Source of the DNA: Leifsonia sp040686855
GTDB lineage: Bacteria > Actinomycetota > Actinomycetes > Actinomycetales > Microbacteriaceae
Reading direction: 5' to 3'
Length of the DNA stretch: 64,000 nucleotides
Assembly: GCF_040686855.1 (NCBI RefSeq)
Contig: NZ_JBFBOG010000003.1
Location: forward strand, 868,001 to 932,000
Shown piece by piece: positions 35,973-43,942 of this stretch. Position numbers and translations under genes: made by a program. Every line of letters begins with the position of its first letter. The first letter of the stretch is position 1. The notes beneath the pieces are model-generated. The model had not been told where the DNA came from. It searched no databases and saw only the letters and a list, made by a program, of their open reading frames with translations.

Positions 35973-37316
35973 TCAGCGTCCGCGCACGATGCGGCGCAGT
36001 TTCGCGAGGCGCGCGGACACGTCGCGTTCGTTGCCGTGCTCGGTCGGCGTGTAGTACGTCGTGCCGTTCAGCTCGTCGGGCAGATACTGCTGCTGCAGCA
36101 CCCCGAGCGCATCGTCGTGCGGGTACTTGTAGCCCTTGCCGTGGCCGAGTCGCTTGGCGCCGGGATAGTGCGCGTCGCGCAGATGCTTCGGGACGCGGCC
36201 GATCCTCCCGGCGCGCACGTCGGCGATCGCGGCATCCAAGGCCATGTAGGCCGCGTTCGATTTCGGCGCGGTCGCCAGGTGCACGACCGCCTGCGCCAGA
36301 GGGATGCGCCCCTCGGGCATGCCGATGTACTGGACGGCGTCGGCGGCCGCGATCGCCACCCCGAGCGCCGTCGGGTCGGCCATGCCGATGTCCTCCGACG
36401 CGAGGACGATGATGCGGCGGGCGATAAACCGCGGGTCCTCCCCCGCTTCGATCATCCGCGCCAGGTAGTGCAGCGACGCGTCGACATCCGAGCCGCGCAC
36501 CGACTTGATGAAGGCGCTGATGACGTCGTAGTGCTCGTCGCCGTTGCGGTCGTAGCGGAGGAGGGCGCGGTCGACGGCCTGTGCGACGAGCTCGGCGGTG
36601 ATCACCGGCTTCTTCTTCGACGTCGCCGGTGTGGACGACGCCGCGGTGACGGACGCCGCCTCGAGCGCGGTGAGCGCACGGCGCGCATCCCCCGACGCCA
36701 GCCGGATGAGCGCGGCGCGCGCCTCGGGGTCGAGCGTGTACTGGCCGCCGAGGCCGCGCTCGTCCGCGACCGCGCGGTCGATCACCACACCGAGGTCGTC
36801 GTCGCTCAGCGTCTCGAGCGTGAGCAGCAGGCTGCGGGACAGCAGCGGCGAGATGACCGAGAACGACGGGTTCTCGGTGGTCGCCGCGACGAGGATGACC
36901 CAGCCGTTCTCGACGCCCGGAAGCAGCGCATCCTGCTGGGCCTTGGTGAAGCGGTGGATCTCGTCGAGGAAGAGCACCGTCGAGACGCCGTACAGGTCGC
37001 GCGTGGAGAGCGCTTCGTCCATGACCAGCCGTACGTCTTTGACACCGGCGGTCACCGCTGAGAGCTCGACGAAACGACGACCGGACGAGTGCGCTATCGC
37101 CTGTGCCAGCGTCGTCTTGCCCGTACCGGGCGGACCCCACAGGATGACGGAGACGGACCCCGACTGCCCCTCCGTGTCGGAGGCGAGGGCGACCAGCGGC
37201 GACCCGGGCTTGAGCAGATGGCGCTGACCGGCCACCTCGTCGAGCGACTTCGGGCGCATGCGGACAGCGAGCGGCGTCGCTCCCGTCCGGAGCCCAGGTT
37301 GCACATCGACCACCAC
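35973..37316 (-). CDS. rarA: Replication-associated recombination protein A (RarA/MgsA AAA+ ATPase)
   Basis: Clamp-loader-like ATPase acting at stalled forks. About 447 residues: LAVRMRPKSLDEVAGQ at the start, Walker A WGPPGTGKTTLAQAIA, Walker B TVLFLDEIHRFTKAQQD, sensor 1 VAATTENPSF, arginine finger region PLLSRSLLL, and the C-terminal tetramerisation domain (ASEDIGMADPTAL, HYPGAKRLGHGKGYKYPHD). Three in-frame GTG codons (37316, 37313, 37304) could start it. A longer reading upstream covers promoter-like sequence and is not favoured. Confidence 0.94.
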   Translation of the reverse strand: MVVDVQPGLRTGATPLAVRMRPKSLDEVAGQRHLLKPGSPLVALASDTEGQSGSVSVILWGPPGTGKTTLAQAIAHSSGRRFVELSAVTAGVKDVRLVMDEALSTRDLYGVSTVLFLDEIHRFTKAQQDALLPGVENGWVILVAATTENPSFSVISPLLSRSLLLTLETLSDDDLGVVIDRAVADERGLGGQYTLDPEARAALIRLASGDARRALTALEAASVTAASSTPATSKKKPVITAELVAQAVDRALLRYDRNGDEHYDVISAFIKSVRGSDVDASLHYLARMIEAGEDPRFIARRIIVLASEDIGMADPTALGVAIAAADAVQYIGMPEGRIPLAQAVVHLATAPKSNAAYMALDAAIADVRAGRIGRVPKHLRDAHYPGAKRLGHGKGYKYPHDDALGVLQQQYLPDELNGTTYYTPTEHGNERDVSARLAKLRRIVRGR

Positions 37317-37349
37317 ATAAGCGTAGTCGCGACCACCGACACTGCAGGC

Positions 37350-37362
37350 GTTCCCTGGGAAC
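37350..37362. promoter_or_regulatory. Short palindrome between rarA and the cyclophilin gene
   Basis: GTTCCCTGGGAAC is a perfect 6-1-6 palindrome, 8 bp upstream of the -35 of the plus-strand promoter and 34 bp upstream of the rarA start. Its size fits a dimeric repressor site, but no regulator gene is nearby. Confidence 0.35.
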
Positions 37363-37369
37363 CGCCGTT

Positions 37370-37398
37370 TTGGCGTCCATAGGCGCGGTCGGTAGGGT
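37370..37398 (+). promoter_or_regulatory. Promoter of the cyclophilin gene
   Basis: TTGGCG (37370-37375) and TAGGGT (37393-37398) are separated by exactly 17 bp, 64 bp before the GTG start. Both hexamers fit actinobacterial sigma-70-type promoters. Confidence 0.55.
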
Positions 37399-37461
37399 TC
37401 TCCATGATCCAGCGGGCACGGCCTCGCGGACATCCCCCGTACGGACCGCCGGAGGACACAC

Positions 37462-38235
37462 GTGGCACCGAAGCAGAACGACCGCGACGCGCGACTCGCC
37501 CGCGAGCGGCTGCGCGCCTATCAGGCGCGCCAGACCGTGCACGTGCACAAGGCCAAGCGCCGCCGCCGTGACAACTGGGTGGCCGGAATCGCGGCCATCG
37601 TGATCGTCGCCCTCGCAGTCGGGACGCAGCTCCTCTACTTCTCCGCCGGACCGGGCGCCGCGAAGGCGTCGTCGTCGGCCCAGCCGTCGGCGTCGTCGAC
37701 CGCCTCGACCGTCCCGCCGAAGTCGCTCTCCGAGGACCGCACCTGGACCGGCACGATGACCATCAACGGCATCCCGCTGGGCGTCTCGCTCGACGGCGCG
37801 GCGGCCCCGCAGGCGGTCGCGTCCACCGTCTCCCTGGTGCAGAAGAAGTTCTACGACGGGCTCACCTGCCACCGCCTGACCAACGGCGGCTTCTACGTGC
37901 TGCAGTGCGGCGACCCGCAGGGCAACGGACAAGGCGGCCCCGGCTACTCCTACGGTCCGATCGAGAACGCGCCGTCCGACAACGTGTACAAGGCGGGCAC
38001 CATCGCCATGGCACGCCAGAGCAACAACGCCGAGAGCCAGGGCAGCCAGTTCTTCATCGTCTACGAGGACACGACCATTCCCTCCGACGACGCGGGCGGC
38101 TACACCGTGATCGGGCAGGTGACCTCTGGACTCGACCAACTCAAGACGCAGGTCGCCGACAAGGGCGTCCAGGGCGGCGGCAGCGACGGCAAGCCCGCCG
38201 TGCCCACCACCATCGACACCTTCACCCTGCAGTGA
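37462..38235 (+). CDS. Membrane-anchored cyclophilin-type peptidyl-prolyl isomerase
   Basis: A 257-residue protein with a basic cytoplasmic N terminus (HKAKRRRRDNWV), one transmembrane helix (about 42-62), a Ser/Ala-rich linker, and an extracytoplasmic cyclophilin domain from about residue 95. The domain has FYDGLTCHRL with the catalytic Arg, CGDPQGNGQGGPGY, AMARQSNNAESQGSQFF and a shortened C terminus. It probably helps folding of exported proteins. GTG start after GGAGGACACAC. Plus-strand, divergent from rarA, followed by the DUF349 gene. Confidence 0.92.
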   Translation: MAPKQNDRDARLARERLRAYQARQTVHVHKAKRRRRDNWVAGIAAIVIVALAVGTQLLYFSAGPGAAKASSSAQPSASSTASTVPPKSLSEDRTWTGTMTINGIPLGVSLDGAAAPQAVASTVSLVQKKFYDGLTCHRLTNGGFYVLQCGDPQGNGQGGPGYSYGPIENAPSDNVYKAGTIAMARQSNNAESQGSQFFIVYEDTTIPSDDAGGYTVIGQVTSGLDQLKTQVADKGVQGGGSDGKPAVPTTIDTFTLQ

Positions 38236-38314
38236 TCGCGGCCGGTGCAATAGGCTGATTCCCAAACGTTCGGGCGGCATCCCGCCCGCATCGCGCAGCA
38301 GCAAGGTGAGGCTC

Positions 38315-39544
38315 TTGGCTACTTCTGAACAGCACCCCTGGGGTCGTGTCGACGAGACCGGGACCGTATACGTCCGCGAGGGCGACGGCGAACGCGTCGT
38401 CGGCGAGTACCCGGACGGCACGGCGGAGGAGGCGCTCGCGTACTTCGAGCGCAAGTACACCGACCTCGCCGGCCAGGTAGGCCTGCTGGAGCAGCGCGCC
38501 CGCCGTGGCGCGCCCGCGAGCGACATCGCCAAGTCGGTGGCCAACCTGCGCTCCTCGGTCGAAGGCGCGAACGCCGTCGGCGACCTGGCCTCCCTGCTGA
38601 CCCGCCTGGACGCACTGGGCGGCACCGTCGAAGAGCTCACCGAGCAGCAGAGCGCCGAGGCGAAGGCCGCGCTCGAGGCCGCCGTCGCAGAGCGCACCGC
38701 GATCGTCGAGGAGGCCGAGGCGCTGGCCGCGCAGGACCCCGCGCGCACGCAGTGGAAGAACACCAGCACGGCTCTCGACGCCCTGTTCGCGCGGTGGCAG
38801 GCCCACCAGCACGACGGGCCGCGCATCCCCAAGAACGAGGCGAACGAGCTGTGGAAGCGGTTCCGCGCCGCCCGCTCGACCATCGAGCACAACCGCAAGG
38901 CCTTCTTCGCCGAGCTCGACACGCAGCACCGCGACGTGCGCAACCGCAAGAACGCGCTCATCGAGCAGGCGGAGAAGCTCATCCCGCTCGGTGCGGACGG
39001 CGTGCCGGAGTACCGCCGCCTCCTCGGCCAGTGGAAGGCCGCCGGCCGTGCCGGCAAGAAGAACGACGACGCCCTGTGGGCGCGGTTCAAGGCAGCGGGA
39101 GACGCGATCTACTCCGCCAAGGCCGAGGTGGACGCGCGCGACAACGCCGAGTACGAAGTCAACCTGCAGCAGAAGCTCGCCCTCCTCGACGAGGCGGAGC
39201 CGCTGCTGAAGGCGACCGACCGCGAGGCGGCCCGTGCGGAGCTCCTGTCGATCCAGGAGCGCTGGGACGCGATCGGTCGCGTGCCGCGCGAGCAGGTGCG
39301 TCCCATCGAAGACCGCCTGCGCAAGATCGAGGCGGCCGTGCGTCGCCTCGACGAGGAGCACTGGGAGAAGAACAACCCCGAGAAGAAGGCGCGCTCCGAG
39401 GGTCTGGCGAGCCAGCTCAACGCGGCGATCGCCAAGCTCGAGCAAGAGCTGGCCGAGGCGGAGGCGTCGGGCGACAGCGCGAAGGTGAAGGCGGCGCAGG
39501 AGGCGCTGGACGCGCGCAAGATCTGGCTGGACGCGCTGGGCTGA
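38315..39544 (+). CDS. DUF349 domain protein
   Basis: About 409 residues, almost entirely helical and highly charged, with repeated DUF349 units recognisable by repeats of LWKRFRAARSTIEHNRKAFF, LWARFKAAGDAIYSAKAEV and IQERWDAIGRVPREQVRPIE. The C-terminal LNAAIAKLEQELAEAEASG is a likely coiled coil. Function is unknown in actinobacteria. I favour the TTG at 38315 because AAGGTGAGG lies at the right distance; GTG at 38306 is the alternative. It is 79 bp after the cyclophilin gene with a small GGGCGG/CCGCCC hairpin between them. Confidence 0.85.
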   Translation: MATSEQHPWGRVDETGTVYVREGDGERVVGEYPDGTAEEALAYFERKYTDLAGQVGLLEQRARRGAPASDIAKSVANLRSSVEGANAVGDLASLLTRLDALGGTVEELTEQQSAEAKAALEAAVAERTAIVEEAEALAAQDPARTQWKNTSTALDALFARWQAHQHDGPRIPKNEANELWKRFRAARSTIEHNRKAFFAELDTQHRDVRNRKNALIEQAEKLIPLGADGVPEYRRLLGQWKAAGRAGKKNDDALWARFKAAGDAIYSAKAEVDARDNAEYEVNLQQKLALLDEAEPLLKATDREAARAELLSIQERWDAIGRVPREQVRPIEDRLRKIEAAVRRLDEEHWEKNNPEKKARSEGLASQLNAAIAKLEQELAEAEASGDSAKVKAAQEALDARKIWLDALG

Positions 39545-39650
39545 GTTCCACCTCACGCGAGGAATCGTTCACAGGGCGGTTCTCGCGCGGGTTCTCCACT
39601 GATCCGGCGATCGCCGGGTGCACGGCGCGCTGAGCGGCGAGGCTGGAGGC

Positions 39651-40244
39651 ATGTCCTCGATCACCTCTTCCCTGCTCGATGCGGATGTGCTCCCCTTGGC
39701 GGAGCTGTTCGCCCTGTGCCTCGACGGTCAGCTGTTCCGCGTCGGTGACGCGTTCGCCGCGATCGGCACTCCTGTCGGTCCGGAGTTGCGTGCGGCCGCG
39801 TTCGTGCGGTCTGCTCCCGGCTGGACGGTGGCCGACCGCGGCTCCGCGGCGTGGATCCATGGCACCCGCGCGTCCCCGCCGCCGCTGCCGCAGGTGTGCG
39901 TTCCCTGCACGCGCCGCGGTCGGGTGTCCTCGGGGCTCGTCGACGCCTGCCACCGCACACTGGCGCCCGACGAGACGGTCACGATCGGGCCGGCCCTCGT
40001 GACGACTCCGTTGCGCACGGCGCTCGACCTCGTCTGCGATCCGGCGCGCTTCGGGCCGCGGCAGGCGCTCGAGGTGCGGAGACTGCTGGCGCTCGCCTCG
40101 GTGGGCGTCGAGGAGCTGTCCGAGCGGCTTGATTCCCGGCCGCGCAAGGGTGCCGACCTGGCGCGGGGACGGCTCCCCGACGTCGCGAGACTGCCCGAGG
40201 TCGCCCCGCTGCCGTGGCCGGTCGCCGGTGTCAGCCCGCGCTGA
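39651..40244 (+). CDS. Orphan AbiEi-like protein (hypothetical)
   Basis: A 197-residue soluble protein. The middle (SAAWIHGTRASPPP, CVPCTRRGRV) and the later HRTLAPDETVTIGPALVTTP followed by LRTALDLVCDP resemble by eye the C-terminal part of AbiEi-type antitoxins, whose members share a SAAxLHG and TPxRTAxDL pattern. No winged-helix N terminus of the usual form is obvious and no AbiEii nucleotidyltransferase toxin lies beside it, so I treat it as an orphan. The start at 39651 follows GGCTGGAGGC. The 3' end overlaps the convergent (p)ppGpp synthetase gene by 14 bp. Confidence 0.62.
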   Translation: MSSITSSLLDADVLPLAELFALCLDGQLFRVGDAFAAIGTPVGPELRAAAFVRSAPGWTVADRGSAAWIHGTRASPPPLPQVCVPCTRRGRVSSGLVDACHRTLAPDETVTIGPALVTTPLRTALDLVCDPARFGPRQALEVRRLLALASVGVEELSERLDSRPRKGADLARGRLPDVARLPEVAPLPWPVAGVSPR

Positions 40245-42477
40245 CGCGGTACACGTCGTAGACGGCGTCGATGCGCCGCACGGCGTTCAGCACGCGGTCG
40301 AGGTGGGTGGTGTCACCCATCTCGAAGACGAAGCGGCTCAGGGCCAGTCGGTCGTTCGACGTGGTCACCGTCGCGGAGAGGATGTTCACATGGTGCTCCG
40401 AGAGCACGCGGGTCACGTCGCTGAGCAGGCCGGAGCGATCCAGCGCCTCCACCTGGATCTGCACCAGGAAGACGCTCTTCGAGCTCGGCGCCCATTCGAC
40501 GTCGATCATGCGGTCCGGCTCCTGCAGGAGCGACTGCACGTTGTGGCAGGTCGCCTGGTGCACGGACACACCCTGGCCGCGGGTGATGAAGCCGACGATC
40601 GGGTCGCCCGGCACGGGCGTGCAGCACTTCGCGAGCTTGACCAGGATGTCGGGCGCACCGCGCACGAGCACACCCGAATCGCTGTTGCGCAGCTGCCGGC
40701 GGCCCTTGACCGGGATCTCGAGCTCGCCGTCCGACTCGACGTCGGTCTGCAGCGACGCCAGGATCTTCTCGATGACCGACTGCGTCGAGATGTGCCCCTC
40801 GCCGATCGCCGCATACAGCGCCGAGACGTCCGGGTACTTGAGCGACGACGCGACCTCGACCAGCGCGTCCTGCGTCATCAGCTTCTGCAGCGGCAGGTTC
40901 TGCTTGCGCATCGCGCGCGCGATCGCGTCCTTGCCCTGCTCGATCGCCTCGTCGCGGCGCTCCTTGGTGAACCACTGGCGGATCTTGTTGCGCGCACGCG
41001 GGCTCTTGACGAAGTTCAGCCAGTCCTGGCTGGGGCCGGAGTCGGGGTTCTTCGAGGTGAAGATCTCGACGACGTCGCCGGTGTTGAGGCTGCTCTCCAG
41101 CGGCACGAGGCGGCCGTTGACCTTGGCGCCCATCGTCCGGTGACCGACCTCGGTGTGGACGGCGTACGCGAAGTCGACCGGCGTCGCACCCGCGGGCAGG
41201 CCGATGACCCGCCCCTTCGGCGTGAAGACATAGACCTCCTTGGCGCCGATCTCGAACCGCAGCGAATCCAGGAACTCGCTCGGGTCGGCGGTCTCGGCCT
41301 GCCAGTCGGAGATGTGGGCGAGCCATGCGAGGTCGGTGTCGACCTTCCCCGGGCCGCCGGTGCTCTTGCCGGTGGTCTGCTCCTTGTACTTCCAGTGGGC
41401 CGCGACACCGAACTCGGCCCGCTGGTGCATCTCCTCGGTGCGGATCTGGATCTCGACTGGGCGGCCCTGCGGGCCGATCACGGTGGTGTGCAGCGACTGG
41501 TACAGGTTGAACTTCGGGGTCGCGATGTAGTCCTTGAAACGGCCGGGCATCGGCGTCCAGCGCGCGTGGATCTGGCCCAGCACGGCATAGCAATCGCGCA
41601 CGGTGTTGACGAGCACGCGGATGCCGACCAGGTCGTAGATGTCGTCGAACTCGCGACCGCGGACGACCATCTTCTGATAGATCGAGTAGTACTGCTTCGG
41701 CCGGCCGACGACCTTGCCGCGGATCTTGGCGGACTTCAGGTCGTCGTTGATCGCGTCGATGACCTGCTGCACCAGGCGCTCGCGCTCGGGCGTCCGCTGC
41801 TTCACCAGGCTCTCGATCTCGGCGTAGAGCTTCGGGTAGAGTACCGCGAACGACAGGTCTTCGAGCTCCCACTTGATCGCCTGGATGCCGAGGCGGTGCG
41901 CGAGCGGGGCGTAGATCTCCAGCGTCTCGGTGGCCTTGCGCGTCGCGGACGCGGCGGGCACGAAGCCCCAGGTGCGGGCGTTGTGCAGGCGGTCGGCCAG
42001 CTTGATGATCAGCACGCGGATGTCCTTCGACATCGCGACGATCATCTTGCGGACGGTCTCGGCCTGGGCGCTGTCGCCGTACTTGACCTTGTCAAGCTTG
42101 GTGACGCCGTCCACGAGCATGGCGATCTCGTCGCCGAACTGGTCGCGCAGCTCGTCGAGGGTGTACTCCGTGTCCTCGACGGTGTCGTGGAGGAGCGCGG
42201 CGGCGATGGTCTTCGCGCCGATCCCGAGGTCGGCAATGATCTGGGCGACCGCGACCGGGTGGGTGATGTACGGCTCACCCGAACGGCGCTTCTGGCCGCG
42301 GTGGGCGCGTTCTGCGGTGGCGTACGCGCGCTCGATGAGCGAGAGGTCGGCCTTCGGGTGGTGCATGCGCACCGTGCGGATCAGGGTGTCGACCGCGCCC
42401 GACGGCTGCGCCCGCGAGAAGATGCGGGGCACCAGACGGCGCAGGGAAGCGCTCTGCGATGTCGTCGTGTCAACCAT
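40231..42477 (-). CDS. rel: Bifunctional (p)ppGpp synthetase/hydrolase (Rel)
   Basis: Controls the stringent response. The 748 residues hold, in order, the HD hydrolase domain (HPVAVAQIIADLG, ALLHDTVEDTEYTLDEL, about 60-210), the synthetase domain (GRPKQYYSIYQKMVVRGREF, NLYQSLHTTVIGP, about 250-380), a TGS domain (VYVFTPKGRVIGLPAGATP), a helical/zinc-finger region (AKCCTPVPGDPIVGFITRG) and a C-terminal ACT domain. Both catalytic domains look intact. Start at 42477 follows GGAAGGAGGCGCGA. In many actinobacteria secD-secF-apt-rel is the order; apt is absent here. Confidence 0.97.
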   Translation of the reverse strand: MVDTTTSQSASLRRLVPRIFSRAQPSGAVDTLIRTVRMHHPKADLSLIERAYATAERAHRGQKRRSGEPYITHPVAVAQIIADLGIGAKTIAAALLHDTVEDTEYTLDELRDQFGDEIAMLVDGVTKLDKVKYGDSAQAETVRKMIVAMSKDIRVLIIKLADRLHNARTWGFVPAASATRKATETLEIYAPLAHRLGIQAIKWELEDLSFAVLYPKLYAEIESLVKQRTPERERLVQQVIDAINDDLKSAKIRGKVVGRPKQYYSIYQKMVVRGREFDDIYDLVGIRVLVNTVRDCYAVLGQIHARWTPMPGRFKDYIATPKFNLYQSLHTTVIGPQGRPVEIQIRTEEMHQRAEFGVAAHWKYKEQTTGKSTGGPGKVDTDLAWLAHISDWQAETADPSEFLDSLRFEIGAKEVYVFTPKGRVIGLPAGATPVDFAYAVHTEVGHRTMGAKVNGRLVPLESSLNTGDVVEIFTSKNPDSGPSQDWLNFVKSPRARNKIRQWFTKERRDEAIEQGKDAIARAMRKQNLPLQKLMTQDALVEVASSLKYPDVSALYAAIGEGHISTQSVIEKILASLQTDVESDGELEIPVKGRRQLRNSDSGVLVRGAPDILVKLAKCCTPVPGDPIVGFITRGQGVSVHQATCHNVQSLLQEPDRMIDVEWAPSSKSVFLVQIQVEALDRSGLLSDVTRVLSEHHVNILSATVTTSNDRLALSRFVFEMGDTTHLDRVLNAVRRIDAVYDVYRVSAG

Positions 42478-42544
42478 TCGCGCCTCCTTCCGTCCATTAT
42501 GGCCGCTGAAACCCACCGTTCCGTCACGGTGAACGTTCCGCAGG

Positions 42545-42913
42545 CTACGCGATCGCTCCTGGCGTACCGTCGTCGCGCTGGACCGGACCCCCGGACGCCT
42601 GCCAGGCGCCCATCCCGCCTGCGACGTTGGCCGCCGGATAGTTGGCCTCGTTCAGGGCGTCCGTCACCATCCGCGAACGGTGGCCGCTGCGGCACACCAC
42701 GAGGATCTGCTGGTCCTCCGGAAGTTCGTGCTGCCGCTCCCCCAGCTTGCCGAGGGGGATGTGGTGGGCGCCGGGCGCGTGCCCCGCCTCCCACTCGAAC
42801 GGCTCCCGGACGTCGAGCAACCACGCGGAGCCCGCGTCGGCGAGTTCGCGCGCACGCACGGCCGACACCTCGTCCTCGAGCAGGAACCCGGTCGGGGCGG
42901 AGGCGTCGGTCAT
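42545..42913 (-). CDS. Rhodanese-like sulfurtransferase domain protein
   Basis: A single 122-residue rhodanese domain with WLLDVREPFEWEAGHAPGA and the active-site loop VCRSGHRS containing the persulfide-forming Cys. Cytoplasmic, no signal peptide. The sulfur donor and acceptor are unknown. It lies 9 bp after the secF stop direction-wise upstream (secF ends beyond it at 42923), in the same orientation between secF and rel. Confidence 0.9.
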   Translation of the reverse strand: MTDASAPTGFLLEDEVSAVRARELADAGSAWLLDVREPFEWEAGHAPGAHHIPLGKLGERQHELPEDQQILVVCRSGHRSRMVTDALNEANYPAANVAGGMGAWQASGGPVQRDDGTPGAIA

Positions 42914-42922
42914 GCGGGCAGG

Positions 42923-43942
42923 CTACTCAGCGGCCGTCGCGACGACATCCTGCTTGACCGTGGCCTTCGGCCGGATCGAGAGGACCTTCTGGTCGTGCTT
43001 CCGGATCGCCGGCTCCTTCTCGCGGAACTGCGAGTACATCGGGGCCGCCAGGAAGATGGTCGAGTACGTGCCGACGATGATGCCGATGAGCAGCGCGAGC
43101 GAGATGTCGCGCAGCGTGGCCGCACCGAGGGCGTAGGCGCCGATGAAGAGAATGGATGCGACCGGCAGCACCGCGACGACGGCGGTGTTGATGGAGCGCA
43201 CCAGCGTCTGGTTGACCGCGAGGTTGACCGACTCGGCGAACGTCCGGCGCGTCAGCTCCAGCTCCTCCTTGGTGTTCTCGCGCACCTTGTCGAACACCAC
43301 GACGGTGTCGTACAGCGAGTAGCCGAGGATCGTCAGGAAGCCGATCATCGTCGCCGGCGAGATCTCGAAGCCGACCAGCGCGTACACGCCCGCGGTGATG
43401 ATCAGGTCATGGAACAGCGAGATGATCGCGGCGGCCGACATCTTCCAGGTGCGGAAGTACAGCGCCATGGCGATGAACGCGAGGAGCAGGAAGACGACGA
43501 GGCCCTGGATGGTCTGCTGCGTCACATCCGCACCCCAGGAGGGTCCGATGAACGTCGCGGAGACTTCCGAGGAGTCCACGTTGTACGCCTTCGCCAGCGC
43601 GTCCGACACCTCGCGGGTCTGCGACTCGGAGAGCTGGTCGGTCTGCACGCGCACGGCGTTGTTACCGACCACGCTGACGTGCGTGACCGCGCTCGGGACG
43701 ACGCTCGTAACCGCGCTCTGCGCCTTCGAGGTGTCGGTGCTCGAGACGTCGCTCACCTGGAACTGCGAGCCCCCGCGGAACTCGATCGAGAAGTTGAAGC
43801 CGCCCTTGACCACCGGGATCAGGATGGAGATCACGACCATGACGGCGGCGATCGTGTACCAGACCTTCCGTCGGCCGACGAAGTCGATCGACCGGGCACC
43901 GGTGTAGAGGTCGTTGCCGAACTTGACGAGACGGCTGGCCAT
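42923..43942 (-). CDS. secF: Protein translocase subunit SecF
   Basis: Works with SecD and YajC to pull preproteins through SecYEG using the proton gradient. The 339 residues have six membrane helices: the first near residues 30-48 followed by the periplasmic-side domain starting FSIEFRGGSQFQV, then five helices from about 140 with the signature GYSLYDTVVVFDKVREN. The ATG shares one base with the secD stop (TGATG). The upstream longer frame is antisense to secD. Confidence 0.96.
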   Translation of the reverse strand: MASRLVKFGNDLYTGARSIDFVGRRKVWYTIAAVMVVISILIPVVKGGFNFSIEFRGGSQFQVSDVSSTDTSKAQSAVTSVVPSAVTHVSVVGNNAVRVQTDQLSESQTREVSDALAKAYNVDSSEVSATFIGPSWGADVTQQTIQGLVVFLLLAFIAMALYFRTWKMSAAAIISLFHDLIITAGVYALVGFEISPATMIGFLTILGYSLYDTVVVFDKVRENTKEELELTRRTFAESVNLAVNQTLVRSINTAVVAVLPVASILFIGAYALGAATLRDISLALLIGIIVGTYSTIFLAAPMYSQFREKEPAIRKHDQKVLSIRPKATVKQDVVATAAE

